Assembly (NCBI GenBank): GCA_947491945.1
Contig: CANLLN010000017.1
Coordinates: 1-64,000, forward strand
Reading direction: 5' to 3'
DNA: 64,000 bases
From: an uncultured Carboxylicivirga sp.
Lineage (GTDB): Bacteria > Bacteroidota > Bacteroidia > Bacteroidales > Marinilabiliaceae
Part shown: positions 1-8,335 of the stretch, in pieces
Layout of the letters: each line of letters starts with the position of its first letter
Position numbering within the stretch: position 1 is the stretch's first letter
The notes under the pieces: generated by a model
What the model was told of the DNA's origin: nothing
Seen by the model: only the letters and a program-made list of their open reading frames with translations
The model's database searches: none
Translations under genes and position numbers: made by a program

Positions 1-88
1 CGGGGTTTTGTTATACTTTTAAGATAGTAATAATTATCTAGATATCAAAGATATAAGTCAACTTATGAATATCCCTATTTATACCAAG

Positions 89-120
89 AGCAGGAAATAT
101 TGCGAGTATTTCCTGCTTTT
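89..120 (+). terminator. Rho-independent terminator
   Basis: An 11-bp perfect stem (89-99 with 107-117, arms AGCAGGAAATA/TATTTCCTGCT) with a 7-nt loop is followed by TTTTTAATTT on the plus strand. The T-tract points to a plus-strand gene that ends before the window. The hairpin also sits directly at the end of the minus-strand FecR gene and may serve both directions. Confidence 0.75.
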
Positions 121-1295
121 TAATTTGCTACTATTATGTTTCTCCCCTGCGTCTGAAACTGCACATTGGTGAGCTGCTCGATTAAATCAAGGGCATGGCC
201 AATGTTCTGATTCCGCTTAAAGGCACCCGTGAAACGTATTCCTTTATCAGCCGGTCGAGTGAAAAAGAAGTTAACATCGTACCAGCGTCCCAGCTGCTTA
301 CACAACTGCTCCAGCGGCATATCCTCAAATTCAAAAACGCCATGCACCCAGGCTGTATACACGCCGGAATCCACTTCCTGCACTCCAATGCCATCGCGCC
401 CTTTGGTAACACGCGACTGTTGCCCCGGCTGCAAGAGTACCTCATCAGCTAAATAATTAACTTTTACCTTTCCGCTTACCAATGTTGTGGCTACTATGGC
501 TTCATCATCGTAACTACTTATGTTAAAACGGGTGCCCAATACTTTTACTTTTGTATCCTTAGCATGCACAATAAATGGCCGCTTAGCATGATGCGCCACT
601 TCAAAGTAGGCTTCCCCGTTAAGATAAACAGTACGGTTCTCTTCGCCAAAGCGTACCGGATAACGCAGCTGCGACTCAGCATTAATCCACACCTTAGTAC
701 CATCGGACAAAGTGAGGGCAAACTCACCACCCCGTGGCACCTCAATAGTATTGTAAATGAGCTCATTGCTTACATTACCACTACTATAACGCAGGTTATT
801 GTCCTCATCTTTAACAATGGCAGTTCCGTCCACCTCATTAAAAGATTGCTCCACACTGTCGGTGAGGTTTACCTGCGAGCCATCGGCCAAGGTCAGTCTG
901 GCTTTGGCACTGCCAGCTTCCACCTGCTCAACAATAAGGCGCGGTTCAGATTGCGTAACCGACGATATCTCGTCATAAACAAACCAGGTAGTTAACAAAC
1001 CCACCATAAGGACGGCAGCTGCCGAAGATAGTTGCGTCCACAGACGCCGTTTTGGAGGCTTGGCCTTGGTACGGCAACTAATTTTAGCCCATGCAGCCTC
1101 TTCATCAACTACTTTGGCAAATGCAGATTTTCGCGCCGTCAGATACATCTGACGATAGCCATTGATTTGTTCAACATGCTTCGGCGATTCTTTTAACCAC
1201 TGTTCAAATGCCTTTTTGTCTTCCGGAGACAAGGCTTCGCAAGTATGATAAGCCAAGGCCCACCCTATTATTTTTTCTTCACTTATAACGCTCAC
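120..1295 (-). CDS. FecR-family anti-sigma factor
   Basis: This 391-residue inner-membrane protein is a FecR-type transducer that would hold its ECF sigma factor inactive until signalled from the outer membrane. An N-terminal cytoplasmic part (about 10-50, the FecR_N region with WALAYH and an E-QWL motif) precedes one membrane segment (about 85-108). The periplasmic FecR domain follows (about 184-285, with VPRGGEFALTLSDGTKVW and YLNGEAYFEV), then a DUF4974-like C-terminus (about 320-390). The length is normal for the Bacteroidota family. It lies 139 bp downstream of the sigma gene on the same strand. The TonB/SusC receptor that usually completes such a unit is not next to it, and a strong hairpin follows the stop codon. 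The family call is firm; the signal is unknown. Confidence 0.92.
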   Translation of the reverse strand: MSVISEEKIIGWALAYHTCEALSPEDKKAFEQWLKESPKHVEQINGYRQMYLTARKSAFAKVVDEEAAWAKISCRTKAKPPKRRLWTQLSSAAAVLMVGLLTTWFVYDEISSVTQSEPRLIVEQVEAGSAKARLTLADGSQVNLTDSVEQSFNEVDGTAIVKDEDNNLRYSSGNVSNELIYNTIEVPRGGEFALTLSDGTKVWINAESQLRYPVRFGEENRTVYLNGEAYFEVAHHAKRPFIVHAKDTKVKVLGTRFNISSYDDEAIVATTLVSGKVKVNYLADEVLLQPGQQSRVTKGRDGIGVQEVDSGVYTAWVHGVFEFEDMPLEQLCKQLGRWYDVNFFFTRPADKGIRFTGAFKRNQNIGHALDLIEQLTNVQFQTQGRNIIVAN

Positions 1296-1434
1296 TTAGT
1301 ATATAATTAAAACTGTCAGTGTACACATTCTATCATATAGATACAAAAAAGAGAAAATGGGTGACAATCCGGTTCAAAAAAATCAGCAAATCGGAATGTA
1401 ATTTAATTCAGAAACCTTCTCCCGGGAGGATGAG

Positions 1435-1986
1435 TTACACCATTAATAAATACACAATAAGATCAATGGATGAGCGTAGCCGTTTTAACGACCTGGAGAA
1501 AGTTGTTTTTACCGTATTAACAGAGACACCAAGCTCGTTGGCAACCTCTTTATATTTCATATTTTCGAAAACGATGCGTTCAAAAACAGTTTTTGACTGA
1601 GGCGACAGCTTATCCACCTCGCGATATAGCTGTTGCTTTTTACGCTCCATAGCAGCCGGATTTTCATACTCTTCATCAATCCGCTCAAACTGTTCATCAA
1701 GCACCTCCAATTGATATTTATTACTGCGGCGCAAATGATTTAAAGCATTATTTTTCACAGCCGTAAATAGGTAACCTTTTACATTGGATATGTGATAATT
1801 ACCCCTCTGCTTATCCCAAAACTGAATGAAAACTTCCTGCACAATGTCCTCCACCTCATCAAATGCATCAATGTACTTCAAAGCAAAAACACACAAAGGA
1901 GTATAGTATTGATCAAACAAGGCACGAAATCCTTGTTCCCGCGCGGCTTGCCCTTGTACATTTATATTTGACTTATCGTTCCCCAT
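1435..1986 (-). CDS. ECF-type RNA polymerase sigma-70 factor
   Basis: This 183-residue protein has the two ECF sigma regions. Region 2 lies at about 20-90 (FDQYYTPLCVFALKY, then DEVEDIVQEVFIQFW), which binds core RNA polymerase and melts the -10 DNA. Region 4 lies at about 120-175 (LSPQSKTVFERIVFENMKYKEVANELGVSVNTVK), a helix-turn-helix for the -35 element. It belongs to the Bacteroidota family that pairs with FecR, and the FecR gene is the next gene on the same strand. The first ATG gives the expected family length. Target genes cannot be seen from the window. Confidence 0.93.
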   Translation of the reverse strand: MGNDKSNINVQGQAAREQGFRALFDQYYTPLCVFALKYIDAFDEVEDIVQEVFIQFWDKQRGNYHISNVKGYLFTAVKNNALNHLRRSNKYQLEVLDEQFERIDEEYENPAAMERKKQQLYREVDKLSPQSKTVFERIVFENMKYKEVANELGVSVNTVKTTFSRSLKRLRSSIDLIVYLLMV

Positions 1987-2093
1987 TCGCGCGCAAATAT
2001 AAATAATTCAAGTTAACAGCTAAAATTCACAATTCAAGCTATCAGCACTACCAACAGAATTTACCGTTTTCTTAAACTATGCACAGGGCTTTA

Positions 2094-4040
2094 TTATTGC
2101 ACTTTCAATACATCAATATCTGCCATGCGACGCACAAAAGAGTCATTGAACTTACCCATTTTCATAATGTGACGACGATGCGTGCGTGCCGCTTCAAGAT
2201 CTCTAAAAGCTCCATACAAATAGCGGGTAAAACCATCTTTACAGGGTACCTCCTTCAGATCATTAGCATCCAAGCCTTTTAGATACATAGAGGCAAAAAG
2301 CGGTTTATAGCGTAAAGCCAAAACCTGGATCGTATAAAAAGGCAGCACCTCCAGCTGCTTAATATCTTCCTTGATGGCAACCAAGGCCTCCTTATTATGC
2401 TCCGCCAAACTCTTTGGAACAATGGGCTGACGCAAGGGAGGTGTCATTTCTATTTCTTCAAAAGAATACACCTTACGCTCCAGTTGGTAGGTCATGAGTG
2501 GTTTTACATCGACCACGGCTACGCTTATTACTTTTTCAGGAAGGCAGGTTTCTATCTTGTACTCATGTCCGGCCTCAAGAAATAAGGTATATTCACCCGT
2601 GCGCTTATCAGGTCGGTAGTCACCAACCAACTGACGGTCAGTCATACGGGTAACCAGAATACGCAAATGGGACTTATCCATCCCCTGACGGCCAACTTTC
2701 CCCTCTACCACAGCCATTTCACCTGAATAGCCTTCCGCAAACTCCACCCGGTAAATATCCGATCCGCCATAGTTGTCATCGAAGCGCGACGAAGCATAAT
2801 AAGCATGTCCTTTATCCAAGGTAGGCAAAAAGAAAAAGTCGTCATCAGGAGTGTTAATGGGATATCCCAGATTGACAGGGAATGTCCAGGAACTATCGGG
2901 TCGCATCTGCGCATAAAACACGTCGAGTCTTCCCATGGAATTATGCCCCTCAGAAGCAAAATAAAGGGTTTTACCATCCACATGCATCATGGATGTTTCT
3001 TCATCATAGGGTGTATTGATGACATCTCCTAAATTACGGGCTGGCCCCCATTGTCCGTAAGCATTTTTTTTGCTCATGTAAATATCGAGTCCCCCCTTTC
3101 CTCCGGCACGATCACTGGTAAAAAACAAGGTACTCTGGTCGGCCGATATGGAGGCGTGTGTTTCATTGGCCGACGTATTAATGGGGTAAGGTAACTTAAC
3201 AGGTTCGCTCCATTGGTTATTCTCCAGCAAACTCATGTAGATACTTTTGCCCCCAACATCGCTGCGGTATATAAAAAGCGTTTTTCCGTCGGGCGATAAA
3301 GACAAACCCGACTCATGCACCTGATTCTTAAAAAAGACATTCAGCAGTTGAGCATCTTGCCACTGATTCTGTTTAAAAGTAGACCGATATACTTTCTCGG
3401 GTGCCTGCCCGTCGTCTAACAGCGGTAGTCGCGATACTTTTCGCCTTGAAGTAAATAAAATCTGATCCTCAAAAACACTCATCAGCGGACTATGGTCGTC
3501 ATACGGACTGTTCACTCGTTCACCCAGATTGGTAATTGTAATACCAATGGGATTGGCAAGGAACAATTCAGCATACTCACAATTGCGCAGCTCTCGTTCC
3601 ACCATGGTTCGATAAGCATCATCGTTGGCAGCAATGCGGGTCAGCAAAATTTGATAAACCTGCCGTGCAGAATCAGGCATAAGCCGTGCCTGATAAGCCT
3701 GCCCCAAAGCCAGCAGAAAATCCTGCCCCAAGGCCTTCTCCTGCTCTTCAGCACTTAAACGTGCAATACCTTGTTTAAAAACAGGAATAGCAAACGCTGC
3801 CCCTTTATTGGTATTTAAATAGCTTAGTCCAAGCTGCAAATAAGCTTCTGTAAAATCAGGGGAGCGCTCCACAATATCCTGAAAGGCAGTAATGGCCCTT
3901 TCATAATCATCGGATCTAAGGTATTGGAAAGCTTTTAAAAAAGCTTTGTTGTCCTGCCGATTCTGCTTTCTTTGCTGCGACCAAGCGGATGAAAGCACAA
4001 AAAATGTGATAAAAAGAGCGATGTAAAACTTATTCCCCAT
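2094..4040 (-). CDS. TPR/PD40-propeller envelope protein with SPOR-like C-terminus
   Basis: The start at 4040 is preferred over an in-frame ATG at 4067 because it opens directly into a signal peptide (MGNKFYIALFITFFVLSSAWSQ). The 648-residue protein has N-terminal TPR repeats (about 25-150), then a WD40-like PD40 propeller with repeated LSPDGKTLFI-, ISADQSTLFFTSDR- and MHVDGKTLYFASE-type blades (about 180-440). A carboxypeptidase-like linker follows, and the last 75 residues resemble a SPOR peptidoglycan-binding domain (YTIQVLALRYKP, KDGFTRYLYGAF). Family members are periplasmic or outer-membrane-associated, often linked to gliding or T9SS-type envelope machinery. Its exact role here is unknown. 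It appears to be a single gene. Confidence 0.8.
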   Translation of the reverse strand: MGNKFYIALFITFFVLSSAWSQQRKQNRQDNKAFLKAFQYLRSDDYERAITAFQDIVERSPDFTEAYLQLGLSYLNTNKGAAFAIPVFKQGIARLSAEEQEKALGQDFLLALGQAYQARLMPDSARQVYQILLTRIAANDDAYRTMVERELRNCEYAELFLANPIGITITNLGERVNSPYDDHSPLMSVFEDQILFTSRRKVSRLPLLDDGQAPEKVYRSTFKQNQWQDAQLLNVFFKNQVHESGLSLSPDGKTLFIYRSDVGGKSIYMSLLENNQWSEPVKLPYPINTSANETHASISADQSTLFFTSDRAGGKGGLDIYMSKKNAYGQWGPARNLGDVINTPYDEETSMMHVDGKTLYFASEGHNSMGRLDVFYAQMRPDSSWTFPVNLGYPINTPDDDFFFLPTLDKGHAYYASSRFDDNYGGSDIYRVEFAEGYSGEMAVVEGKVGRQGMDKSHLRILVTRMTDRQLVGDYRPDKRTGEYTLFLEAGHEYKIETCLPEKVISVAVVDVKPLMTYQLERKVYSFEEIEMTPPLRQPIVPKSLAEHNKEALVAIKEDIKQLEVLPFYTIQVLALRYKPLFASMYLKGLDANDLKEVPCKDGFTRYLYGAFRDLEAARTHRRHIMKMGKFNDSFVRRMADIDVLKVQ

Positions 4041-4300
4041 ACAAACAATTAAAACAACCAATGGCAATTTAAGGGGAAAGATAAGTTAAAATTAATCAAT
4101 TACTTTTGCTGGATTTGAGCTATTGTTAATTTTTGTTTACGAGCTGACTACATCAGCTGATGAAAACAAAAAACAACGAAAAGCACTTTGCAATACTCAC
4201 AATTCTTATAGTGCGCAGGAAAAGCAGAGCAATATGGTCAGCTTACCATACAAATGAACAAAGAAGTCCTGCTGCCGTTTTAGATTGGGTATAAGATTAG

Positions 4301-4470
4301 AGAACACTTTTTTTGACCGGAGGAAAGACAGGAAAAACATTGAAAAAGCAGCCTTCGCTAAGGGCGGCGTAACTTACAGAAGCGCCCACCTTTAAATATT
4401 AATACCTGATGGTGAATATGTTCAAATAAAATGTGTACATTTAAAATGTTTTAGAGAGTCAAGGTGTTCT
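4301..4470 (+). ncRNA. Structured RNA candidate, possibly 6S RNA
   Basis: About 170 nt fold into one long imperfect hairpin. The closing helix is 4301-4307 with 4464-4470 (7 bp) and 4313-4317 with 4458-4462 (5 bp). A second helix is 4334-4341 with 4445-4452 (8 bp), and there is an inner hairpin 4362-4366 with 4383-4387 (GGGCG/CGCCC). Size and overall shape (long closing stem, AU-rich internal loop) fit 6S RNA, and the segment around TTACAGAAGCGCCCACC looks 6S-like to me, but I cannot run a covariance search. The strand is chosen because two terminators follow on the plus strand. RNase P and SRP RNA core motifs are not present. Confidence 0.4.
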
Positions 4471-4536
4471 AAGGTAAGTAAACAGAGCACATACATGAAA
4501 TAGCGGCGCATTACAGCGCCCGAAAAACATGAAAAG

Positions 4537-4578
4537 TGGGTGCATAATACATTATTGCAAAAAGCACCCTATTTTTTT
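4537..4578 (+). terminator. Rho-independent terminator
   Basis: Arms GGGTGC (4538-4543) and GCACCC (4564-4569) are followed by TATTTTTTT. It is the first of two tandem plus-strand terminators that close the non-coding stretch 4.3-4.6 kb. Since no coding gene lies upstream on this strand, it supports a non-coding transcript. Confidence 0.6.
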
Positions 4579-4608
4579 CATAATTGGTAAAAGTTTTGGT
4601 TTGAGAGA

Positions 4609-4640
4609 CCTGCACTTCAAAGGAAATGCAGGTTTTTTTT
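4609..4640 (+). terminator. Rho-independent terminator
   Basis: Arms CCTGCA (4609-4614) and TGCAGG (4627-4632) with a 12-nt loop are followed by eight T. It is the second tandem terminator upstream of rbfA. Confidence 0.65.
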
Positions 4641-4773
4641 GCTAAAAAAGAAAGGGCTTTTAAATTCGGCACACGGTCACAACTGTAAATCCGCCGAAAA
4701 ACTGTAATTTCGCCCATTCGCCGGTCGCGTAAATTGACAGGGTGTAAAATATTGATTTGAGGGATTAATAATT

Positions 4774-5112
4774 ATGGATTCAACACGACAAAAAAAAATT
4801 TCGAGGTTATTACAACGGGAGATTAGTGAAATCTTTCAGCGTGAAATGCGGGCTGTATGCCTGGGCACCATGGTATCGGTTACCGTGGTTAGAATTTCAC
4901 CTGACTTAGGTCAGGCCAAAGCCTACCTGAGCATTTTCCCCACCAATAACATTGACGAGGTGATGAACGAGATTAATGCCCAGACGGCTCAAATACGTTT
5001 TGCCCTAGGCAAACGCGTTGGCAAGCAGATGCGCATTATCCCCGAGCTGCGTTTTTTCATTGACGACAGCCTGGATTATCTGGACAACATCGACCGCCTT
5101 CTAAAGAAATAA
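4774..5112 (+). CDS. rbfA: Ribosome-binding factor A
   Basis: This 112-residue protein matches RbfA in length and in its KH-like fold signature: N-terminal RQKKISRLLQREISEIFQRE, then VTVVRISPDLGQAKAYLSIFP, and C-terminal IPELRFFIDDSLDYLDNIDRLL. RbfA binds the 30S subunit near helix 1 of 16S rRNA and is needed for late 30S maturation and cold adaptation. It is the first gene of a tight plus-strand run: the methyltransferase starts 3 nt after its stop and the permease follows 7 nt later. This neighbourhood (rbfA next to an FtsX/LolC permease) is common in Bacteroidota. Confidence 0.93.
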   Translation: MDSTRQKKISRLLQREISEIFQREMRAVCLGTMVSVTVVRISPDLGQAKAYLSIFPTNNIDEVMNEINAQTAQIRFALGKRVGKQMRIIPELRFFIDDSLDYLDNIDRLLKK

Positions 5113-5114
5113 AC

Positions 5115-5939
5115 ATGCAGTACGATCCCATAAAACGCTCGCTCGGCAAGGTATTTAACCAATCGCCGGCGCTGCGTATCTTCTTCTACCGCCTGCTCGA
5201 CTTATTATTATTAAGGGCTTGGTATATACGCCGTGAACTGCGAAAAATTGCACGTGAAAATAAAAACACACTTCAGGTACTCGATGCCGGAAGCGGATTT
5301 GGGCAGTACGACTACTACATGGCATCCATTGTTAAAAACTGGAATATTACCGCGGTAGATGTAAAGCAGGAGCAAATCGATGACTGCAATCATTTTTTTA
5401 ACCGTATTAAACTAGGCGATCGGGTTCATTTTGAATATGCCGACCTTACCCGTTATACACAATCTGAAAGTTACGACCTGATACTATCAGTAGATGTGAT
5501 GGAGCATATACTGGAAGATGAAGTGGTATTTCATAACTTTTATCAGTCGATGAAGAAAAATGCCACCCTCATCATCTCCACCCCATCAGACCAGGGTGGC
5601 TCTGATGCACATCATCATCATGACGATGAGGAAGGGGTACACGGATTTATTGATGAGCACGTACGCGATGGCTATAATGCCGATGATATCAGAGAAAAAC
5701 TGGAAAGAGCCGGCTTTAAAAACATACGTACCCAATACACTTACGGAAAACCGGGCAACTTGTCATGGCGCCTATCCATGAAATATCCCATTAAAGCACT
5801 GAATGCGTCGAAGCTATTCTTCGTTCTGCTGCCCTTTTACTATTTACTTTTTTACCCCGTTGCCTATTTACTTAACTGGGTAGACATTAGCCAACAACAC
5901 ACTAAAGGCACCGGACTGATGGTGGTTGCTCAAAAATAG
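5115..5939 (+). CDS. SAM-dependent methyltransferase with hydrophobic C-terminus
   Basis: This 274-residue protein has a class I methyltransferase core. Motif I is VLDAGSGFGQYDYYM (about 54-70), an acidic ribose-binding residue follows in AVDVKQEQIDD, and motif IV-like DLILSVDVMEHI and a later LIISTPS complete the Rossmann domain. A hydrophobic stretch near 230-256 (LFFVLLPFYYLLFYPVAYL) suggests membrane attachment. A histidine-rich loop (HHHHDDEEG, around 172-181) is a curious insertion. The substrate is unknown; lipid, quinone or sugar acceptors are all possible. It is translationally coupled in position to rbfA and the downstream permease. Confidence 0.8.
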   Translation: MQYDPIKRSLGKVFNQSPALRIFFYRLLDLLLLRAWYIRRELRKIARENKNTLQVLDAGSGFGQYDYYMASIVKNWNITAVDVKQEQIDDCNHFFNRIKLGDRVHFEYADLTRYTQSESYDLILSVDVMEHILEDEVVFHNFYQSMKKNATLIISTPSDQGGSDAHHHHDDEEGVHGFIDEHVRDGYNADDIREKLERAGFKNIRTQYTYGKPGNLSWRLSMKYPIKALNASKLFFVLLPFYYLLFYPVAYLLNWVDISQQHTKGTGLMVVAQK

Positions 5940-5946
5940 ATAAATC

Positions 5947-7185
5947 ATGAAGCTGGCCTTTGAAATAGCACGCCGATACCTCTACGCCAAGAAATCACAA
6001 AATATCATCAACCTCATATCGATGATTTCGGTTTTTGGCGTACTCACAGGCAGCATGGCACTAGTCATTGTGCTATCGGTATTCAATGGCCTCCACGGAT
6101 TAATGGGTGAACTCTATACCGCCTTCGATCCGGATTTAAAAATTGTACCTACGTCGGGTAAGGTTATCTCCCTCGACACACTTCCTTACCACGCTCTCCT
6201 TGAAAACGATGAGATTTTGCACATCTCAGAAACCTTGGAACACCAGGCACTGCTTAAATTCAGAAACCGTAAAATACCCGGTGTCATCCTGGGGGTTGAT
6301 TCCATGTTCAACAAGGTAAGTCGTATTGACTCCATCATCATCGATGGCGAATACGCACTAAAATATAAATCGGAATACCGGGGTGTCATTGGCAAGCAGC
6401 TGGCTGATCAATTAGCCATACGTCTTAACTTTGTTACTCCACTCAGTATCTATGCACCCCGACGAAAAGGAAAAGTCAACCTGATGACCCCTCAAAGTGC
6501 CTTTCGACAAGAATATTTAAGCCCCGCTGGTTTTTTTGCCGTTAACCAAGCGGAATACGACGGACAGTACTTAATTATGGACATTGCACAAGCGCGGAAA
6601 TTGCTTGAATATGATGATAACATTGTATCGGCACTGGCAGTTAAAGGCAAAGAAACAGCCGACCTGAAAAAGCTGGAGAAAGATATTCAAACACTGTTGG
6701 GCGATCGGGTGAAAGTACTGAACCAGCAAGAGCAACACGCCTCCTTTTACAAGGTAATGAAGGTAGAAAAACTTATGGCTTACATGATTCTGAGCTTTAT
6801 CATTGCCATTGCTGCCTTTAACATTGTTGCCAATCTGGCCATGCTCATATACGAAAAGAAGGAAAGCATCTTCACACTAAAGAGTATGGGAGCTAACAAA
6901 CAGCTGATTACACGCATTTTTATGATGGAGGGATGGCTGATATCACTTGTCGGTATTCTCGTTGGCTCGGCATTGGGGGTTGCCATCGTACTGATCCAAC
7001 AGCAGTATGGCATCATCCAATTTGTGGGTGGCGGCAGCTATATCACCGACGCCTATCCCGTTGCCCTGCGCGCTGCCGATGTACTACTGGTCATCATAAC
7101 CGTAGCCATCATCAGCGCCCTGGCTGCCTGGTATCCGGTGCGCGTTATTGTTGGCAAATATTACTCAACGCCAGGCAAGGTATAA
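5947..7185 (+). CDS. FtsX/LolC-like ABC transporter permease
   Basis: This 412-residue protein begins with the LolC/LolE-type N-terminus (MKLAFEIARRYLYAKKSQN) and a first membrane helix (about 20-48). A MacB-type periplasmic domain (about 50-270) follows, then three C-terminal helices (about 275-300, 325-355, 375-400) with the FtsX core KKESIFTLKSMGANKQLITRIFMMEGW. This architecture fits lipoprotein-release permeases. The ATPase is not adjacent. The 3' end overlaps the 3' end of the convergent dusB gene by 25 bp. Confidence 0.88.
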   Translation: MKLAFEIARRYLYAKKSQNIINLISMISVFGVLTGSMALVIVLSVFNGLHGLMGELYTAFDPDLKIVPTSGKVISLDTLPYHALLENDEILHISETLEHQALLKFRNRKIPGVILGVDSMFNKVSRIDSIIIDGEYALKYKSEYRGVIGKQLADQLAIRLNFVTPLSIYAPRRKGKVNLMTPQSAFRQEYLSPAGFFAVNQAEYDGQYLIMDIAQARKLLEYDDNIVSALAVKGKETADLKKLEKDIQTLLGDRVKVLNQQEQHASFYKVMKVEKLMAYMILSFIIAIAAFNIVANLAMLIYEKKESIFTLKSMGANKQLITRIFMMEGWLISLVGILVGSALGVAIVLIQQQYGIIQFVGGGSYITDAYPVALRAADVLLVIITVAIISALAAWYPVRVIVGKYYSTPGKV

Positions 7186-8159
7186 TTAGCGTATTGCTCG
7201 CCAATCACTTTCAATACAGAAGAGATTCCCTCCACGGTATTTTCACGTAGTAGCTGAATACGCAAAGGTCGTATATCGGGTAAATTTTTAAACGGGATGG
7301 CCAGATGTCTTCGTGCGTGTAAAATACCGCGTCGCTCACCCAGCATCGTGCATGAGGTACGCACAATCTCATCCATCAGCAAAGCCTGCTGGGCGATAGT
7401 AAGGGGTGGCAACAACTCGCCGGTATTCAGGTAATGGCGTATCTCACGAAATATCCAGGGCTTACCAATGGCCGCTCGTCCTATCATGAGGGCATCCACT
7501 CCGTAATCGTCAAAGAAGCGTTTAGCAGCTAACGGGCTATCCACATCGCCATTGCCAATAATGGGAATGCGCATACGCGGATTAGCTTTTACTTTTCCTA
7601 TAAGCGTCCAATCGGCCACTCCATTGTACATCTGTTCGCGGGTGCGACCATGAATACACAGAGCCTGCACTCCGGCATCCTGAAGCTGTTCTGCGACCTG
7701 CTCAATCACCAACGACTGATCATCCCAGCCCAGCCTTGTTTTAGCCGTAACGGGTACATCCACCGCTTTCACCACCGCCTCGGTAATGGCCAGCATTCTG
7801 GGGATATCCAGTAACAAACCTGAGCCACTGCCCTTACCCGCAATCTTTTTTACAGGGCATCCAAAATTAAGATCAATTACCTCGGGACGTGCCGCTGCCG
7901 CCATGCGCGCCGCTTCAACCATCTTCTCCACATCGCGCCCATAGATTTGGATACCCACCGGACGCTCCGTCTCCTCCAGCTCCAGCTTACGCAACGATCG
8001 ATTAACATTGCGCACCAATGCCTCGGCCGAAACAAACTCAGTGTACATCATATCAGCCCCCTGAGCCTTACAAAACACTCGAAAGGACGGATCCGTCACA
8101 TCCTCCATGGGTGCCAAAAGCAGGGGGTATTTCCCCAAATCAAGCTTACCAATCTTCAC
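7161..8159 (-). CDS. dusB: tRNA-dihydrouridine synthase
   Basis: This 332-residue FMN enzyme reduces uridine in the tRNA D-loop. The N-terminal PLLLAPMEDVTDPSFR is the flavin-binding start of the TIM barrel. NFGCPVKK carries the catalytic Cys101, KTRLGW and CIHGRTREQMY follow, and GNGDV and MIGRAAIGKPWIF are the FMN phosphate-binding motifs. Length and motifs fit the DusB branch. It converges on the permease gene, with a 25-bp overlap of coding sequence. Confidence 0.93.
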   Translation of the reverse strand: MKIGKLDLGKYPLLLAPMEDVTDPSFRVFCKAQGADMMYTEFVSAEALVRNVNRSLRKLELEETERPVGIQIYGRDVEKMVEAARMAAAARPEVIDLNFGCPVKKIAGKGSGSGLLLDIPRMLAITEAVVKAVDVPVTAKTRLGWDDQSLVIEQVAEQLQDAGVQALCIHGRTREQMYNGVADWTLIGKVKANPRMRIPIIGNGDVDSPLAAKRFFDDYGVDALMIGRAAIGKPWIFREIRHYLNTGELLPPLTIAQQALLMDEIVRTSCTMLGERRGILHARRHLAIPFKNLPDIRPLRIQLLRENTVEGISSVLKVIGEQYANYTLPGVE

Positions 8160-8335
8160 AAACAGTTCCTTTATTTTTCAGGTCGCAAAGATATTGTTTT
8201 TAGGCAATTCCATGCATTTATTGTTCATAACTCCGTTAATAACTTTCAAAGCAATCACTGTTATTCTCCCTTTATTTTTCATAGTTTGCATCAAAAGGAT
8301 TTATTAAGATCTTACATAACAGACCCAATCCAATT

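Noticed and set aside
1319-1600. 93-codon plus-strand frame across the sigma factor's 3' end
   Set aside because: Overlaps the sigma factor's region 4 on the opposite strand; no start signal or known domain.
4318-4390. Possible RNase P RNA (GGAGGAAAGAC resembles its GAGGAAAGTCC core)
   Set aside because: The rest of the conserved core and the size are missing; the nested helices fit a single long hairpin better.
4511-4717. 68-codon open frame on the minus strand upstream of rbfA
   Set aside because: It runs through two plus-strand terminators and has low-complexity content without family resemblance.
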